Source of the DNA: Chaetoderma sp. LZ-2023a
Lineage: Eukaryota; Mollusca; Caudofoveata; Chaetodermatida; Chaetodermatidae
Length of the DNA: 64,000 nucleotides
Direction of reading: 5' to 3'
NCBI GenBank assembly: GCA_034401795.1
Contig: CM067373.1
Location: 93,631,103 to 93,695,102, forward strand
The notes under the pieces were generated by a model. That model saw nothing but the letters and a program-made list of their open reading frames with translations. It was not told the DNA's origin and ran no database searches. The translations under genes were made by a program, and so were the position numbers. The first letter of the stretch is position 1. Every line of letters starts with the position of its first letter. Positions 33,478 through 44,826 of the stretch are shown here, one piece after another.

Positions 33478-34930
33478 CTATGATGGGGTGGGCGGCATAG
33501 CATGAAGTGGGTGGGAATGGGAAGAGATCGGAGGAACAACTTTTCCATCTGGTCCCTTGGACAAAACAAACACGAAATTCTTCAGATATGACTTCCCAGA
33601 TCGAGTAGACCTGTGCTGAGGAGGGAGAGGGCGAGTATGTATCTCGTCATCGTCGTCAGCGTTAGCGGCCTGTTCATCCACGTTCTGGCTTGGTAGAACT
33701 GGGGCTGAACTGTCACTGCAGTGCTCTGTGCTAACTGTGACAATACTAATTTCCGGAGAAATATCTGTCTGGGTACTGGTGTCATGAGAAACGCCCAGTC
33801 CGAGCTCTGGTGCTGGGTCGTCACTGACACAAGGTTTAAGTCGATCGAAGTGGATGACTGAGGTCAGGCCATCCGAAGCACGGATGCGGTAGGTCACGTC
33901 TGACATCTTACCTACTACCACATAGGGGCCTTTCCACTGGTAACTCAGTTTACTTGGCACATTTGCAGACCATCGTGAATCGTGTAGCCAAACCATTCTT
34001 CCTGCTTCAGATAGATCTCCATGCACTCTTCAGTCATGCCATGTCTTTTGCCGCCGGTGTGCAGTGGATAGTGTTTCTCTCACTAACTCATGGGCTTTTT
34101 CTATCCTTTGCCGTAAGAGTTCGACATAGAGAGATGGTGAATTTTTCTCCCCTGGTATCCGTGGCATTTCCAGATCCAAGCATATGGCTAATTCATGGCC
34201 TAACATTAACCGAGCAGGGGTGTAGCCCATGCTGGAATGTTCTGAAGTGCGGTAAGCCATGAGTACATACGGGAGCCGTAAATCCCAGTCTCTACAATCA
34301 AGGCGTGTTTTCTTGGTAAGCATCTCCACGAGAGTTCTGTTGAATCTCTCTACAATCCCGTCGCGCCAGGGATGGTATGGAGTTGTCCTTGTTTTGACGA
34401 TATGGAATAATTTGCAGAGCTCTGATATGAGCCAGCTCACCAAATTACTTCCTTGATTGGAGTGCAACTCATAAGGCATACCAAAGCGGCAGAACACATT
34501 GCTGGCCAAGACCTCCACTACGGTGGATGCCTCATGGTCTGGCAGAGCAAATGCTTCTACCCACTTCGTAAAATAATCTTGTAATATGAGGATATATTTA
34601 TTTCTATCATCCGCCGTATTTAAGGGTCCGAGCACGTCGATAGCCACTCACTCCCACGGTGCACCAACAATCTATGGGATGCATTTGGCAACCCATGCCG
34701 TGACACTATCACAAATCCCAATTCAGTGGAATCTCAGTTTGATACGGGCAACAATCCTTTCCATGGCCAGATGTCTGGTGTTATCATGTAATTGTTTCAA
34801 TATAAGGTCACGATAACTTTTCGGAACTACCAAATGGTTATTAATGTATAGAACGTTATTTATTAATTGACATTCTTCGAACTGTTAGTAATAATATTCT
34901 GCCGTGGTGGATAACGGTGTTACCGATTCA
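33478..34930 (-). pseudogene. Gypsy 2 integrase
   Basis: A degenerate HHCC zinc region at about 34900-34660 (LHDNTRHLAMERI, then VAKC, with stops). The DDE core is at 34647-34030: first Asp in AIDVLGPL, second position HSNQGSN (the family has HSDQGSN), Glu in GIVERFNRTL. One TGA stop at 34030 separates the core from the GPY/F-type module in the same frame (KLSYQWKGPYVVV, IHFDRLKPC) and an acidic tail. The missing catalytic Asp alone would inactivate strand transfer. Confidence 0.92.
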
Positions 34931-35658
34931 TTAGGTGGCGTACCCCCTCCTGAATCCACGCATATTCCGTGTCTTCACGTCTGCTGTTTGGTGGTGTACG
35001 ATTTTCTCCGGATTCCACTCTGTGCACTGCAATTCGGGGAACTCCGGAGATGGCTGTGTTGACTGTGTCATGGTGGCGGCCTCTTCGTGTTCTGCTTCCA
35101 CACCGATTCTGCTAAGGGCATCGGCATTTCCATGCAATTTGCCGGGATGGTGAACAACGTTAAAGTTATAGGCCTGCAGGGATTCCTGCCATCTTGCTAC
35201 CTGGCCCTCCGGATTTTTTAAGTTCCTGAGCCACCGTAGTGAGGTATGGTCTGTACGGAGTGTAAAAGGGTGCCACCAATAGTTCTCGCTTGGTGGTTGC
35301 ATATCTTCTCAGTTTTATGCTCTGTTCCGTCTTCGGTGACCTGAGATAGAACCACGTCTATAGTGAAAGCGGATGCATCAGTGTCTAAGATGAAATTGAG
35401 GTTTGGATTAGGATGAGCAAGAAATGGGGTGGTCTTCAAGAGTTCCTTAAGCGCCCTGAAGGAGCCTTTACACTCACTTGTCCACTCAAATGGTCGATAT
35501 TTTTCGGTGATCTTGTAGAGGGGTGAAGCAATCTCGCTGAAATGTCGGATGTAACGGCGATAGTACTGGCATAGGCCAAGGAAATTCTGTGTCTCTGTAA
35601 CTGAAGAGGGCCGAGGCCACTCTGCTACTGCCTTCGTTTTCGATGACTGTGTAGCCAC
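34931..35658 (-). pseudogene. Gypsy 2 RT thumb and RNaseH
   Basis: FLGLCQYYRRYIRHFSEIAS (thumb/connection), FEWTSECKGSFRALKELL, then RNaseH with LDTDASAFTIDVVLSQ (catalytic Asp) and, after a frameshift near 35300, FTLRTDHTSLRWL and GNADALSR. Degrades the RNA of RNA:DNA hybrids in the family. Confidence 0.92.
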
Positions 35659-35732
35659 TCCATTGCTGGGTATGACGTGTCCCAGGAACTCAATGCTCTA
35701 TCTGAAGAGATGACATTTCTTCAGTTTGAGTT

Positions 35733-36358
35733 TCAAATTGGCCGGGCGGAAGCGGTGTCCAAATTTGTCAAGGTTTGCTCAAACGTAGGTCCAGAGACTA
35801 TTACGTCATCAATGTAACAGAGACAGATCTCCCATTGCAGGGTAGTCAATACCTTCTCAATGAGGCATTCAAAAGTTCCGGGGGCATTGTACAACCCATG
35901 GGGCATCTTGCAAAATTGGAAAAGGCCGTCCCTACAAACGAATGACGTCTTTTCCATATCAGCTTCACCCATGGATACTTGCCAGTAACCACTAGCTAAG
36001 TCAAGGGTACAAAACCACTTGGCTCCGGACAAGGAATCCATGGCCTGATCTATCCGTGGTAATGGATAAGCATCTTTAACGCTAAGATCATTAAGGCGGC
36101 AGTAGTCTATGCAAAACTGCAAGGTTTCGTTCTTTTTTGCCTGCTAGCACTATAGGGCTAGCCCATGGGGATGCTGAGGGTTCAATAATACCAGTCCGCA
36201 ACATGTCATTCACTTGTTGGTGTGCTTCTGCTTCCTTGTGAATGGGAAGACGTCATACGGGTTGTCATACAGGGCGATTATTGCCTGTATCGATGGAGTG
36301 TCATATGAGATAAGTTTCTCTGACATCCATGTCTCTGGAGGAAAAACTATCATGATAT
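35733..36358 (-). pseudogene. Gypsy 2 reverse transcriptase core
   Basis: FCIDYCRLNDLSVKDAYPLP, TLDLASGYWQVSM, LYNAPGTFECLIEKV, and an intact catalytic box LCYIDDVIV. Upstream text SPWASPIVL and KLISYDTP-like pieces lie in other frames, so at least two frameshifts precede the core. Confidence 0.92.
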
Positions 36359-37240
36359 TATTGTAATAGTTTCCGAATTTCTCGTTTTTGTGATTGCTGT
36401 AATCCAACGGTGGCACATAGATATAAATCGTGTAAATGTTCGGTTAAATCATCAGTCATTTGCGGTGTTGTGTCAGAAAGTGCAGCTGATTCTAATGGGA
36501 TTATGTCCACTAAATGGCTGCAGCGTACTCCGGGTTCCAGAGTGATGGGATCTGTGGTACCATTGAACACTCTAAAAGGTATTTTTTCCTTATTAGTAGT
36601 GTTCACTATTATGCAGGGACTTGTGCATTGTGAGGCGATCATATAATTAGGGTCGGGTTCCAGCATGGCGATGTGTGTGTTGCTTCCTAACTGTGGTGCA
36701 GTGGCCCATAAGATCTGTTCCTGTCCCAGCTCAACTGTGGCGGTACTCGATAATATTACCACGCACATATTGTACAATGACGATGCTGGTCCGAGAGGTA
36801 TTCGTCAGCCATGCATGTCGAGTTCCTGTTGTCTGCAGTGTACATGATGGCTTCGCTGGCACTGGGGAAATCGGAGCTGGGGGTAGCAATGGTGGTGGTG
36901 ATGTTGCTGTTTCGGTGTAGGCAGTATTAGTGTAGACGGCGGCGTGTACGGGATAACGAATAAACTCTACCTGTGCAAGCCATTTCCTACAATGCTTTGG
37001 TGAAGCGCAGAAGAACCATGATGACGCCAAGGACGTGCGTTCCTCCGTTTATGTCGGCGCTTGCGGATCCATGAGGTGGAGTGAATCATCTCTCCTGAAT
37101 CGCTACTGTCTGTGGATGCGAAAGATGTTGCTGGCGGGGGTGATGTTCTGCATATCACCAGAGGGCACTGAGAATCTAGTGTCTTGGTGGCGGGACGTGG
37201 TGCTTTCTAAAACGTTGTCTCAGAAGAGGTGCTACAACCT
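36358..37240 (-). pseudogene. Gypsy 2 protease-RT linker region
   Basis: 36777-36358 (STATVELGQEQILWA, IAMLEPDPNYM, PFRVFNGTTDPITL) corresponds to the segment after the protease in element 1. Between about 36800 and 37240 frames are Pro/Ser-rich and I could not find the DTG protease motif. Confidence 0.7.
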
Positions 37241-37449
37241 ACCACTGCCGTTTTACATAGGAAAGAAGACGTGTTGTGTGCGGAAAAAGATGGGGGTGTC
37301 CTTGCTGCGGATGGGGGGGGGGGCAACGTAGGCACTGACATATGTGAAGCCATGCATTTTGGTATCGGTGTGAAAGCTGATTTCTGTGGATGATGGTTAG
37401 CCACTGAACGTTGTTGCGTGAAAGCAGCAGTTGAGCCGGGAGGTGGATA

Positions 37450-38010
37450 GGGGCACTGAAGTGGCTCATTGTGATTCGGTGCCCTTTTGACTGTTTCTCC
37501 GGTTGTGGTATGCTATGGTCTGGAGCAGGCGTTGTAGAGAGAGGTCGGTTAGGACACCGCTCCCTCCAATGTCCTGACTGACCACATCCAAAACAAGTGT
37601 TCGGTGGTGGTGCGGTGTTGGTGGTGTTTGCTAAACTGGGTTCTGGCGAGGATGGTGCTGAGTGTTGTAACCAAATTAGTGAGTGCGGAGATTTGTTTGT
37701 TAATCTCTTCTATCCGCTCTCTCACGTTGCTATTGTTGTTGTTATTTCACTGGTTTCCGCACCCAGGGGCTCCATTGTACCCTCCTCTACGAGCATGGTC
37801 TCTTCCTCCAGGTGCTTGATTTTGATTGGAATTCTGCACATCCGGTGGTGGTGGTGTCTGTGTGGCCAGTGTCGATGAACTGGAGGGAGCACTAGCGGGC
37901 GGGGCGATAGCTGCACCCTCTATCTCGTTGATAGGATGGAGTTGGTGTCGGTTATTCTTTTCCCGCTCCAGAAAGTTCTCAATGAGTCTTACCAGAGTGC
38001 GAGGCTAGAT
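37450..38010 (-). pseudogene. Gypsy 2 gag C-terminal part with zinc knuckle
   Basis: RTLVRLIENFLEREKNNRHQ, a Pro/Ser-rich stretch, RERIEEINKQISALTNLV (parallel to element 1's LRQEVAQLTNLV), and the CCHC knuckle CFGCGQSGHWRERC at about 37550-37595. Upstream gag is missing. Confidence 0.85.
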
Positions 38011-38760
38011 TATCGCACTAACGGAAGAGAAGAGTATATTACACAGTATGTTATGAAGAAAGTGTCTCTAATCATTTTGAACCTATCCTATTGAGCTGAA
38101 TAGAAAAAGTTAAGTTGGTAGCATGCCGGGCTAAACAGAGTTATGGCACGGACAGCGACCTCAGTGAAAAATTGTTGGTGGTGGGAGAAAGTGCTGCATA
38201 TATAAGTGTTGCTGTATAGTGTTTCCTACGTGCACTGGAGTCCTATATTTTCTTTGAATAAACGAAACATATGAATGGATGGCCACTGGCCATATATATA
38301 CGTATTCTAACCAGAACAATCAATCCGGTGTCAAATGATCAATATATATATATAACAGTACAGGTTAACGAACCTACTATAGTGTGGTTAGCAACACATT
38401 GAGGAAAATGAGAATAATTATCAACAAATACAGAAATTATAACTAGCGGTTCTAAGACCATTACGGTTCCTTTTAGTCATCGGGACCGTTATTGCGGATA
38501 CAATATAATTAACAAAACCTATATAGAGAAATAATTAAACTGTGAAGTATAGTTACTTGAATACTTGGTAGTCATTCCTAAGTTAGGCTACCGTGTTGCT
38601 GAAATTGATACGTCGATCCATAGTTGACGTGAAATGATGCGCTCTCCGGAAGCTGGAAAGTTCCCGCAGGTTGGTTCCTGCAAGCTGTTTTCCGCAAACA
38701 AGACTTCCGCAAGAACACCCATGGTGGGAGTGCATCGCTTAGTGTTGTAGGCCTAATAGA
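38011..38760. other. No gene found
   Basis: AT-rich with a TATATATATATA patch near 38345. Could include eroded 5' sequence of gypsy 2. Confidence 0.4.
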
Positions 38761-39193
38761 ATGTCTAACGAGCAGTCAGTAAAAGATACGATAGTACTAC
38801 GTGGTGAAGAAAGTTCCCATACACCGATGGCACGGATGGAAGGTATAAATAACCCGTCACTAGCGGGGGTTGTCAGAGATAAACGAGGATATAAAACAAA
38901 GCTTCACGGTGCTGGGTTCGTCAGTCAGCTCTTCTATTGCTGTGGTCGAAAGTCGAAAGAACAGACACGATATTAGTGCCATGCCGATTGACATACCACT
39001 TTTAGGTGTGGCCGGCAGATCCCGCGAGTCATCCATCAAAGAACATCCCATCTCTACATCTGTAGACTTGCATATTCTGGCCGTAAAGGCCTCACCACAA
39101 ATTTGTGTTCCGAATGTAGCTGTTAGTATTCGTGAACAATTATCAGAAGTTCCAAATTATTCCCGTAAATGGGGAGTTACAAAATTGTTTTAG
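38761..39193 (+). pseudogene. Unassigned plus-strand reading frame with one frameshift
   Basis: Two overlapping frames, 38761-38976 (MSNEQSVKDTIVLRGEESSH) and 38870-39193 (ending NYSRKWGVTKLF), read as one hydrophilic protein of about 145 residues if a single frameshift near 38870 is allowed. No domain recognised. It lies between gypsy 2 and a minus-strand TATA-like site, so it could be part of an LTR or another element. Confidence 0.3.
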
Positions 39194-39345
39194 TGCAGTG
39201 GGTTGGAGAACTGCACGCTACGGGATAAAAACCCGACACATAGTGAAGGAAGACGCATATTGTCTGTCACGCTTGTAGTGGCTGGTACAGATCCAACCTG
39301 TTCGGCCCCTGGCCGAGGATGCTCTCGATCACTGGATCGCTTCTC

Positions 39346-39353
39346 CTTTTATA
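39346..39353 (-). promoter_or_regulatory. Possible TATA box, minus strand
   Basis: TATAAAAG in a locally GC-rich setting (39270-39420). It points towards gypsy 2 and might mark a residual 5' LTR promoter. No second copy was found. Confidence 0.3.
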
Positions 39354-39705
39354 CTCCTTCGTCGTCACAGGCGCAGGCTTCATCCAATCATCGTTCGAGC
39401 AAGAGCCAATCAGCGCGCAGCTAATAATAGCGCAGTCGAACATTCTAGAACATTCATTTGTCCACGTGGTTATGACGTCAGGGCAATATTTTGAAGATAA
39501 TCATGAAGAGTTTTTCCTGGATAACTCAGCCATTTCTCAACCGATTTTGAAATGCTTTACAGATTTGGAAAGTCCGTTGAATTTTGATTAAAGCCAGATT
39601 CAACGGGAGAGGCAATCAATAAAGATTACAGGGTACCATCTCAGTACACTAAAAGCACCATCCTATCTAGGTCGTACCTACGAGCTCCATATAAACAGTG
39701 TCCTA

Positions 39706-40513
39706 GTGCGCATGTGCATCATGCGTTTTAACGAACTTAGTCATTTTTCGACGCGCTATCTCTCCCATAGGCCTATATACGCTTATGGGTCTACCCAGAT
39801 GGGCGTGTTCAGGAAACGAATCCAGGACTGGCGGCACATACCAAGCTCAGCTGGTACGGCCGGTATCCGACTGGTCAATCCGAACTACACCTGGATCGGT
39901 CACATTGCTGATCGCAAAGACCCAAAAGCTTCTAAGTCTACAACAACTGTCTTCAACCAAATAGACTTCATACTATGCAAGACAGAAGTAAAACCCCTAC
40001 TTCGGAAAGCTCGTTCCTATGGCGGTACAGATCTCAATTCTGACCATAAACCAGTCATTATACGCCTTCAGATAAACGATCTTTGCCTAATATATAAACA
40101 CCATACCAGGCAAGAGGGTAGAGTCACCTACAACCTACCCAAGTTCATCAGCGACACTGACACTCAAATGTCATACAAAATCGGAGCGCAGATAGCTAAC
40201 ATCGACGTCAGCTCCGATCCAAATGAAGCCCTAACCAAAATACAAAAATCTATGGAATCATCAGCTACCAGCACCATAGGTGGTCTTAAAAAACAACCAA
40301 ACTAGGTATACTGACGACCCTCTAGTAGTAAAACTGTCAACAGAGGAGAAAGCCTTACAGCTGTGCATCTATCAAAGTGGTCAAAGTGAAGACATTGCTG
40401 CATGCTGCGTCATGAGGAACATAGCTTTCCAGTCCTTCTGGAAGCTATGGATTCGTAGATCAAAGATGCTCTTCATAAAAAGGCTAAGTTTATACAATGT
40501 CAATTATGATTGA
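39706..40513 (+). pseudogene. Rearranged non-LTR fragment (endonuclease joined to C-terminus)
   Basis: Endonuclease C-terminal half: NYTWIGHIADRKDPKASKST, NQIDFILCKTEV and TDLNSDHKPVIIRL (the SDH catalytic motif of APE-type endonucleases is intact). After about 40270 the text jumps to the region that in the longest copy lies at 55185-55290 (QSFWKLWIRRSKM), so the whole reverse transcriptase is missing. Confidence 0.88.
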
Positions 40514-40689
40514 CAGTCAGATACAGTCTGATACTGAAAGGATCCACATGGTATTATCTATTACGGACACCACAATGCAATAGCATCAAGACTGGGCCGT
40601 AAAGCGAGTACAAGTACTATACACATCTATGTAAGACAAACAGATGGGCAAATTACCCCCATTAAATATGCCTACATTGCTTAGAATCG

Positions 40690-41190
40690 GAAGATTTCAT
40701 TGTCCAAAAACCGTGAAGAAATGGGTATAATTCCAAAAAATCTAACTACTAATGATGCTATTTGCATGACATAGAACACATTTCTAAAGTTGTATTGAAA
40801 TGCAAACAGCCATGGTTGAATAATAAGACAAATTAAAAAGCATAGCGAAAACACATGAAAAATATTCTACATTAAAAAGCTGGAAAAATCGCAAAAGTGC
40901 CCACAATTCAAACTGGCGATGATGCAGATTGTATCCATGCATCGCAATACATTTCTGTAACGTGTCATTGCTAATCATCTGATGAACCATTGTTGAATAA
41001 GAATGCAATTTCAATACCTTAACCTAGGAGACATAAAACTGTCCAAAAAAGCTGTGAAAATAAGGAAAATCTCCCAAAATACAAACTAGAGAGGATAGAG
41101 GTTGCTGGCATAGAACATTTCTGGAACGTTTCATTGAAATCCGATGAATCATTGTTGAACAATAAGCCGACTAAAAAATCTTAACCTAAA
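40690..41190 (+). repeat. Degenerate tandem array, period about 168 bp
   Basis: Three units anchored on CATTTCT at 40779, 40950 and 41116, each followed by text like ATTGAAAT...GAACCATTGTTGAA and AATAAG. Confidence 0.75.
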
Positions 41191-41194
41191 AACC

Positions 41195-41255
41195 ATGCCT
41201 ATGGCAGCAACAGGTTCCAACCAAATTAGTTTAAAATTATTCAACAGCTTTCCTG
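41195..41255 (+). repeat. HP1 right half
   Basis: GCCTATGGCAGCAACAGG then CAAATTAGTTTAAAATTATTCAACAG, without a left arm; 80 bp before an SLC5 exon. Confidence 0.75.
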
Positions 41256-41334
41256 TATAGGTCGTTCAAGTATTAATCTTAAATGATAGAATTTATGAAT
41301 TGACAATACCTATTGTATAATACTTCTGCTTCAG

Positions 41335-41570
41335 GGTGCCATTGCTGGATTTATTACGGGAACGGTGATCGTGACATGGATTGCTATCGGAGCTATAGTT
41401 TCCCCACCGCCAGTGTCATACCTGTTGACTAGCGATGAGGGGTGTAACGTCACCAACAGCATCTATAATAGCAGCGGTTCTAATTATGATGCATATAACA
41501 GATACAATATTGTTTCACAATCAACGACAGTCAGGATGTGGGAACCGACTGTAGACCCTATATCTGAAAG
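41335..41570 (+). CDS. SLC5 symporter exon
   Basis: Encodes a helix (GAIAGFITGTVIVTWIAIGA) and then an extracellular-type loop (SPPPVSYLLTSDEGCNVTNS, further YNSSGSN) with two N-glycosylation sequons, NVT and NSS, and a Cys. This matches the long glycosylated loop of SLC5 carriers. It ends EPTVDPISE with donor AAAG|GTGAGT, phase 2. The preceding exon's FFPCANSW joins directly to GAIAGF as in the family. Confidence 0.9.
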
Positions 41571-42689
41571 GTGAGTAATAGTGGGGAATCTGTTTATAAA
41601 AGATCACATGCATTTAGGATGAATAATGGCCATTCTCTTAGAAGAGACAGTTGGTCTAAAGACTATCTGCCTTAAAGAATCGCCATTTGTTCTTCAAAAC
41701 AGTTTGTGGTTCCCAACATGTTCTAAGCGGGCCAGTCTCTCTTTAGTGACTACTCATCAGATGGCAAGTTTGGCATTTAAATGGTCTTTCTTACATTCGA
41801 CGAATTTTGTTTTATATACATATCATCTTAGGATGTATCGTGATGCCTTTCATGAATGCTATGATAATATTAATCACTTGGCAAACATTGATTCACGTTG
41901 TGATTGATTGGTGGTTCGGTGCAGGCAGAATCAGTTTTGACATTTCTATCACACACTAGCTGTAATATTTATTTAATTTTGGGAGTGTTCATGAAACCAA
42001 CATAGCATGATGCAATCAGCATCATTACCTTTCTTACCTAGATAATATACGCTAAAAATGTAGCTAAAAATGTAGCGTACAACATCAATGATACATTTCC
42101 AACAAGATCTGTAACCACCCAAACGTTATATCGGATTTTGTCATCAGTTCCTTCTGTATTGTCCTTCTCCTTATTTCTCTTGCTCTGGCACCATTTTTGT
42201 TACAAGGATCCATCGATGCCGGGCCTTCGCAGGGCGTACACCGCTTTTTGAGTCCCAACACAAGTCTCAGTCATCATGGCCAGCCTACCATCTTTATTTT
42301 TTTTCAGTGAATTTCCTATTACTTATTCCTCTGGACACCTTGCGGATCCCTCATATTTCTTATCAACTTTCATGGTATTTCGTTTCATATTTCATGTCTC
42401 TGGTGCATATAAAACTATTTATTTAATGTTGGAACAGTAAATTTTGAATTTTGTTTAGTGATGTTTGATGACTACCTTCATACGTGATAATGGTTGTTGA
42501 AGTTAATTGTAGGCATTCTTATTCTACTACTCACTTCTCGTTGGATATTAATCCGCAGAAAGAACACTGCCGATGTAACTAAGATCTTCCACTTCCCATA
42601 TATTCGAACCTTTGATGGTAACTTGCTTTCCCCTTTTCTTCTTCGAATAGCCCCATAATCCCAATATGAACATAGCTATACAGGTAAGC
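41571..42689 (+). other. Intron sequence, no further feature
   Basis: AT-rich. 41626-41907 is open but shows no family signature. Confidence 0.5.
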
Positions 42690-42780
42690 TGCTGCCCTTT
42701 TTTGAACTACTTTGACTGGGCGATGATTCTGCTGATGGCAGCAACATAGCCCAGTCAAATTAGTTTCAATATACTCGACA
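42690..42780. repeat. HP1 palindrome in SLC5 intron
   Basis: GCTGCCCTTTTTTGAACTAC, TTTGACTGGGC, core TTCTGCTGATGGCAGCAACA, then GCCCAGTCAAATTAGTTTCA. The left arm is more diverged than the right. Confidence 0.8.
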
Positions 42781-42830
42781 TAATGTTCTTATATTATAAA
42801 TTTATCAAAGAGAAACAACAATTCATCCAC

Positions 42831-43399
42831 TTGACAGAGTTTTCGAATTTCACGCGAGAGATCTCTACGCCATTTTGTTTCAGCTAATATGTGACGTCAG
42901 ACACTTGAGTGACAGATCAGATCCCTCTATTGTGAGGATGATGCGAACCGAGGAACACGGAAATGTCCCCGGTGTATGTGGTTACCTTTTTATACCCATC
43001 CAGATGATTAGTTTTTGGCAGAGCATCTATCGTCCATATATCAATGGTAACAGTGTTTCTACCTAAAAGGAGAAATATTGCATGCATTTGCACATAATAT
43101 GAAAAATGCTTGAATTTGACAGAGTTTTCGAATTTCACGAGAGAGAGCTCTACGCCATTTTGTTTCAGCTAATATGTGACGTCAGACACTTGAGTGACAG
43201 ATCAGATCCCTCTATTGTGAGGATGATGCGAACCGAGGAACACGGAAATGGCCCCTGTGTATGTGGTTACCTTTTTATACCCATCCAGATGATTAGTTTT
43301 TGGCAGAGCATCTATCGTCCATATATCAATGGTAACAGTGTCTCTACCTAAAAGGAGAAATATTGCATGCATTTGCACATAATATGAAAAATGCTTGAA
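42831..43399 (+). repeat. Tandem duplication, unit about 285 bp
   Basis: 42831-43115 and 43116-43399 are almost identical (both start TTGACAGAGTTTTCGAATTT and end GAAAAATGCTTGAA), with only a few substitutions. A related decayed piece occurs near 47370-47430 (ACTTGAGTGACAGATCGGAT). Confidence 0.95.
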
Positions 43400-43718
43400 T
43401 ATACTCAAAAAGTTAAGAGAAAGACTGCAACACAACTTTCCTTGATTAAAGTCCTGTCCAATAAAATTATAATAGTTGATTACTTTATACCAACAATTCG
43501 CACGGATCGACATAAGCTCCCGCACTAACAGTTGAAATGCTACCACGTAGTACAAGAATGATTGTTACGACTTTCAGCTATTTCCGAAATGTAAAAAAAC
43601 TTAGACAGAACGACAAACGAGCCTAAGCTAGTTGCGAGCAGCAACTAATAACTACCGGTAGCTATGCGTGCTATTCATAGATGATATATGACTACTTAGG
43701 TGAAATACATAACATTAT

Positions 43719-44162
43719 AATGGGCTTTTCCAGTGTGTCCATCCATCATATGACGTTATAATCAATTACCTGATGTGTAGGATGACGTCATAATCAATGG
43801 CGTCATGAATGACGAAAATAAGTATATATATATAATGTCTATTAAATAGCAAAGAATTGCAAAGACATACAATTTATACAACGTGTCAGACTCTTTTAGA
43901 TTTGATGACTGTCTATGTGGAACCCTTTGTGACGTAATGATTGTGAAGTCATCATACACGCGCTGAACTGATTATGACGTCGTACTATGTCAGATGATGA
44001 AAGAATACTTTGGAAAGGTGAATTCGTACGTGTCAGACTATTAATCGTTTAAGACTGACTATATCGAGGCATTCATGGCGTCATAATTGTGACGTCATCT
44101 TGCAGAACACGTAGTTGATTATGACGTCATATGATCAAGGGATATACTTGGAAGGGCCCATT
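43719..44162. mobile_element. Foldback derivative of the composite
   Basis: Both ends carry the CRE-like half facing inward: left AATGGGCTTTTCCAG with TGACGTCATAATCAA, right TTGATTATGACGTCATATGA with GGAAGGGCCCATT. An internal GGAAAGGTGAATTC at about 44015 is another terminus, so two minus-oriented right halves may be stacked. The hairpin HP1 itself is absent. Confidence 0.75.
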
Positions 44163-44202
44163 TTATCATGTATATATGACATAACATACTTTATTTTCAC
44201 AG

Positions 44203-44309
44203 TGACAGTGAAGGGATCTCCTACATATACCGGCTGTCATTCTGGCATTACTACCCACTTGGAACCATTGTCTGCATTCTGACGGCACTTGTAGTCAGCG
44301 CGGCGACGG
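44203..44309 (+). CDS. SLC5 symporter exon
   Basis: Completes a split serine and encodes DSEGISYIYRLSFWHYYPLG then TIVCILTALVVSAATG: a short amphipathic lead-in and the last transmembrane helix. The Y-x-LS-x-W-Y-x-x-LG pattern before the final helix is typical for SLC5. Acceptor TTTTCACAG, donor ACGG|GTAAGT, phase 1. It lies 40 bp to the right of the foldback element. Confidence 0.9.
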
Positions 44310-44560
44310 GTAAGTCTATAGTATATTATATAAATGTATCCAGTATTGCAGGGGAGGGGGTGGGTGAGTGGGTGGGGCGACATCACTAAACACACTATTG
44401 AATGTGTTATCCAAGTAGGTAGTATAAAGGATGCGAATGTTAAAGCTATGCTTATCTCAGGATGTTGGCTGTAGTTCAAATATTGTGCGAGCATACCGAT
44501 GCTATACAGCTCCGTTAGAAATTATAATGTCTACAAGATGATAAGTGACGTTTGCGCGAC

Positions 44561-44826
44561 TTAAAGGGGCATATTCATAGCAGAATGCTTATAAATAAAA
44601 TAATTACATGCTTTTAGAGGCTTAAATTGTGCGCCTATATGTAATGAAATGAAATAAATTGTAACATATTATGGTTTCAGTGCGCATAAATTCATATGAA
44701 ATGAACTCATCATAGGTTAAGATCTATTTCGTTTCATTACATCGTGGGACACAATTTAAGCCTCTTAAAATGTACACTTTTAACAATTTTATTTTCAAGC
44801 ATTTTGGTGTGAATACGCACCTTTAA
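44561..44826. mobile_element. TTAA-flanked palindromic MITE, copy 1
   Basis: Flanked by TTAA on both sides. Termini AGGGGCATATTCATAGCAGA and its inverse TTGGTGTGAATACGCACCT, with inner facing repeats GAGGCTTAAATTGTG / CACAATTTAAGCCTC. TTAA target sites are typical of piggyBac-type transposition (family knowledge). Non-coding. Confidence 0.8.

Larger units (their letters stand above)
33478..38010 (-). mobile_element. Ty3/gypsy element 2, 5'-truncated, related to element 1
   Basis: Minus strand, order gag (C-terminal part), protease/linker, RT, RNaseH, integrase. Protein similarity to element 1 is clear (KLSYQWKGP, SDVTY, GLCQY and IPGEK blocks shared), but base composition is more GC-rich and Pro/Thr-coding. 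No LTR pair was recognised, and gag starts abruptly near 38010. Many frameshifts and stops; inactive. Confidence 0.9.
17135..41334 (+). other. 24.2-kb intron packed with transposons
   Basis: Begins GTATGTTG and ends TACTTCTGCTTCAG. Contains a non-LTR endonuclease fragment, two Ty3/gypsy elements (both antisense to the gene), a rearranged non-LTR relic, an array with a period of about 168 bp and half an HP1. Details are in separate entries. Confidence 0.85.
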
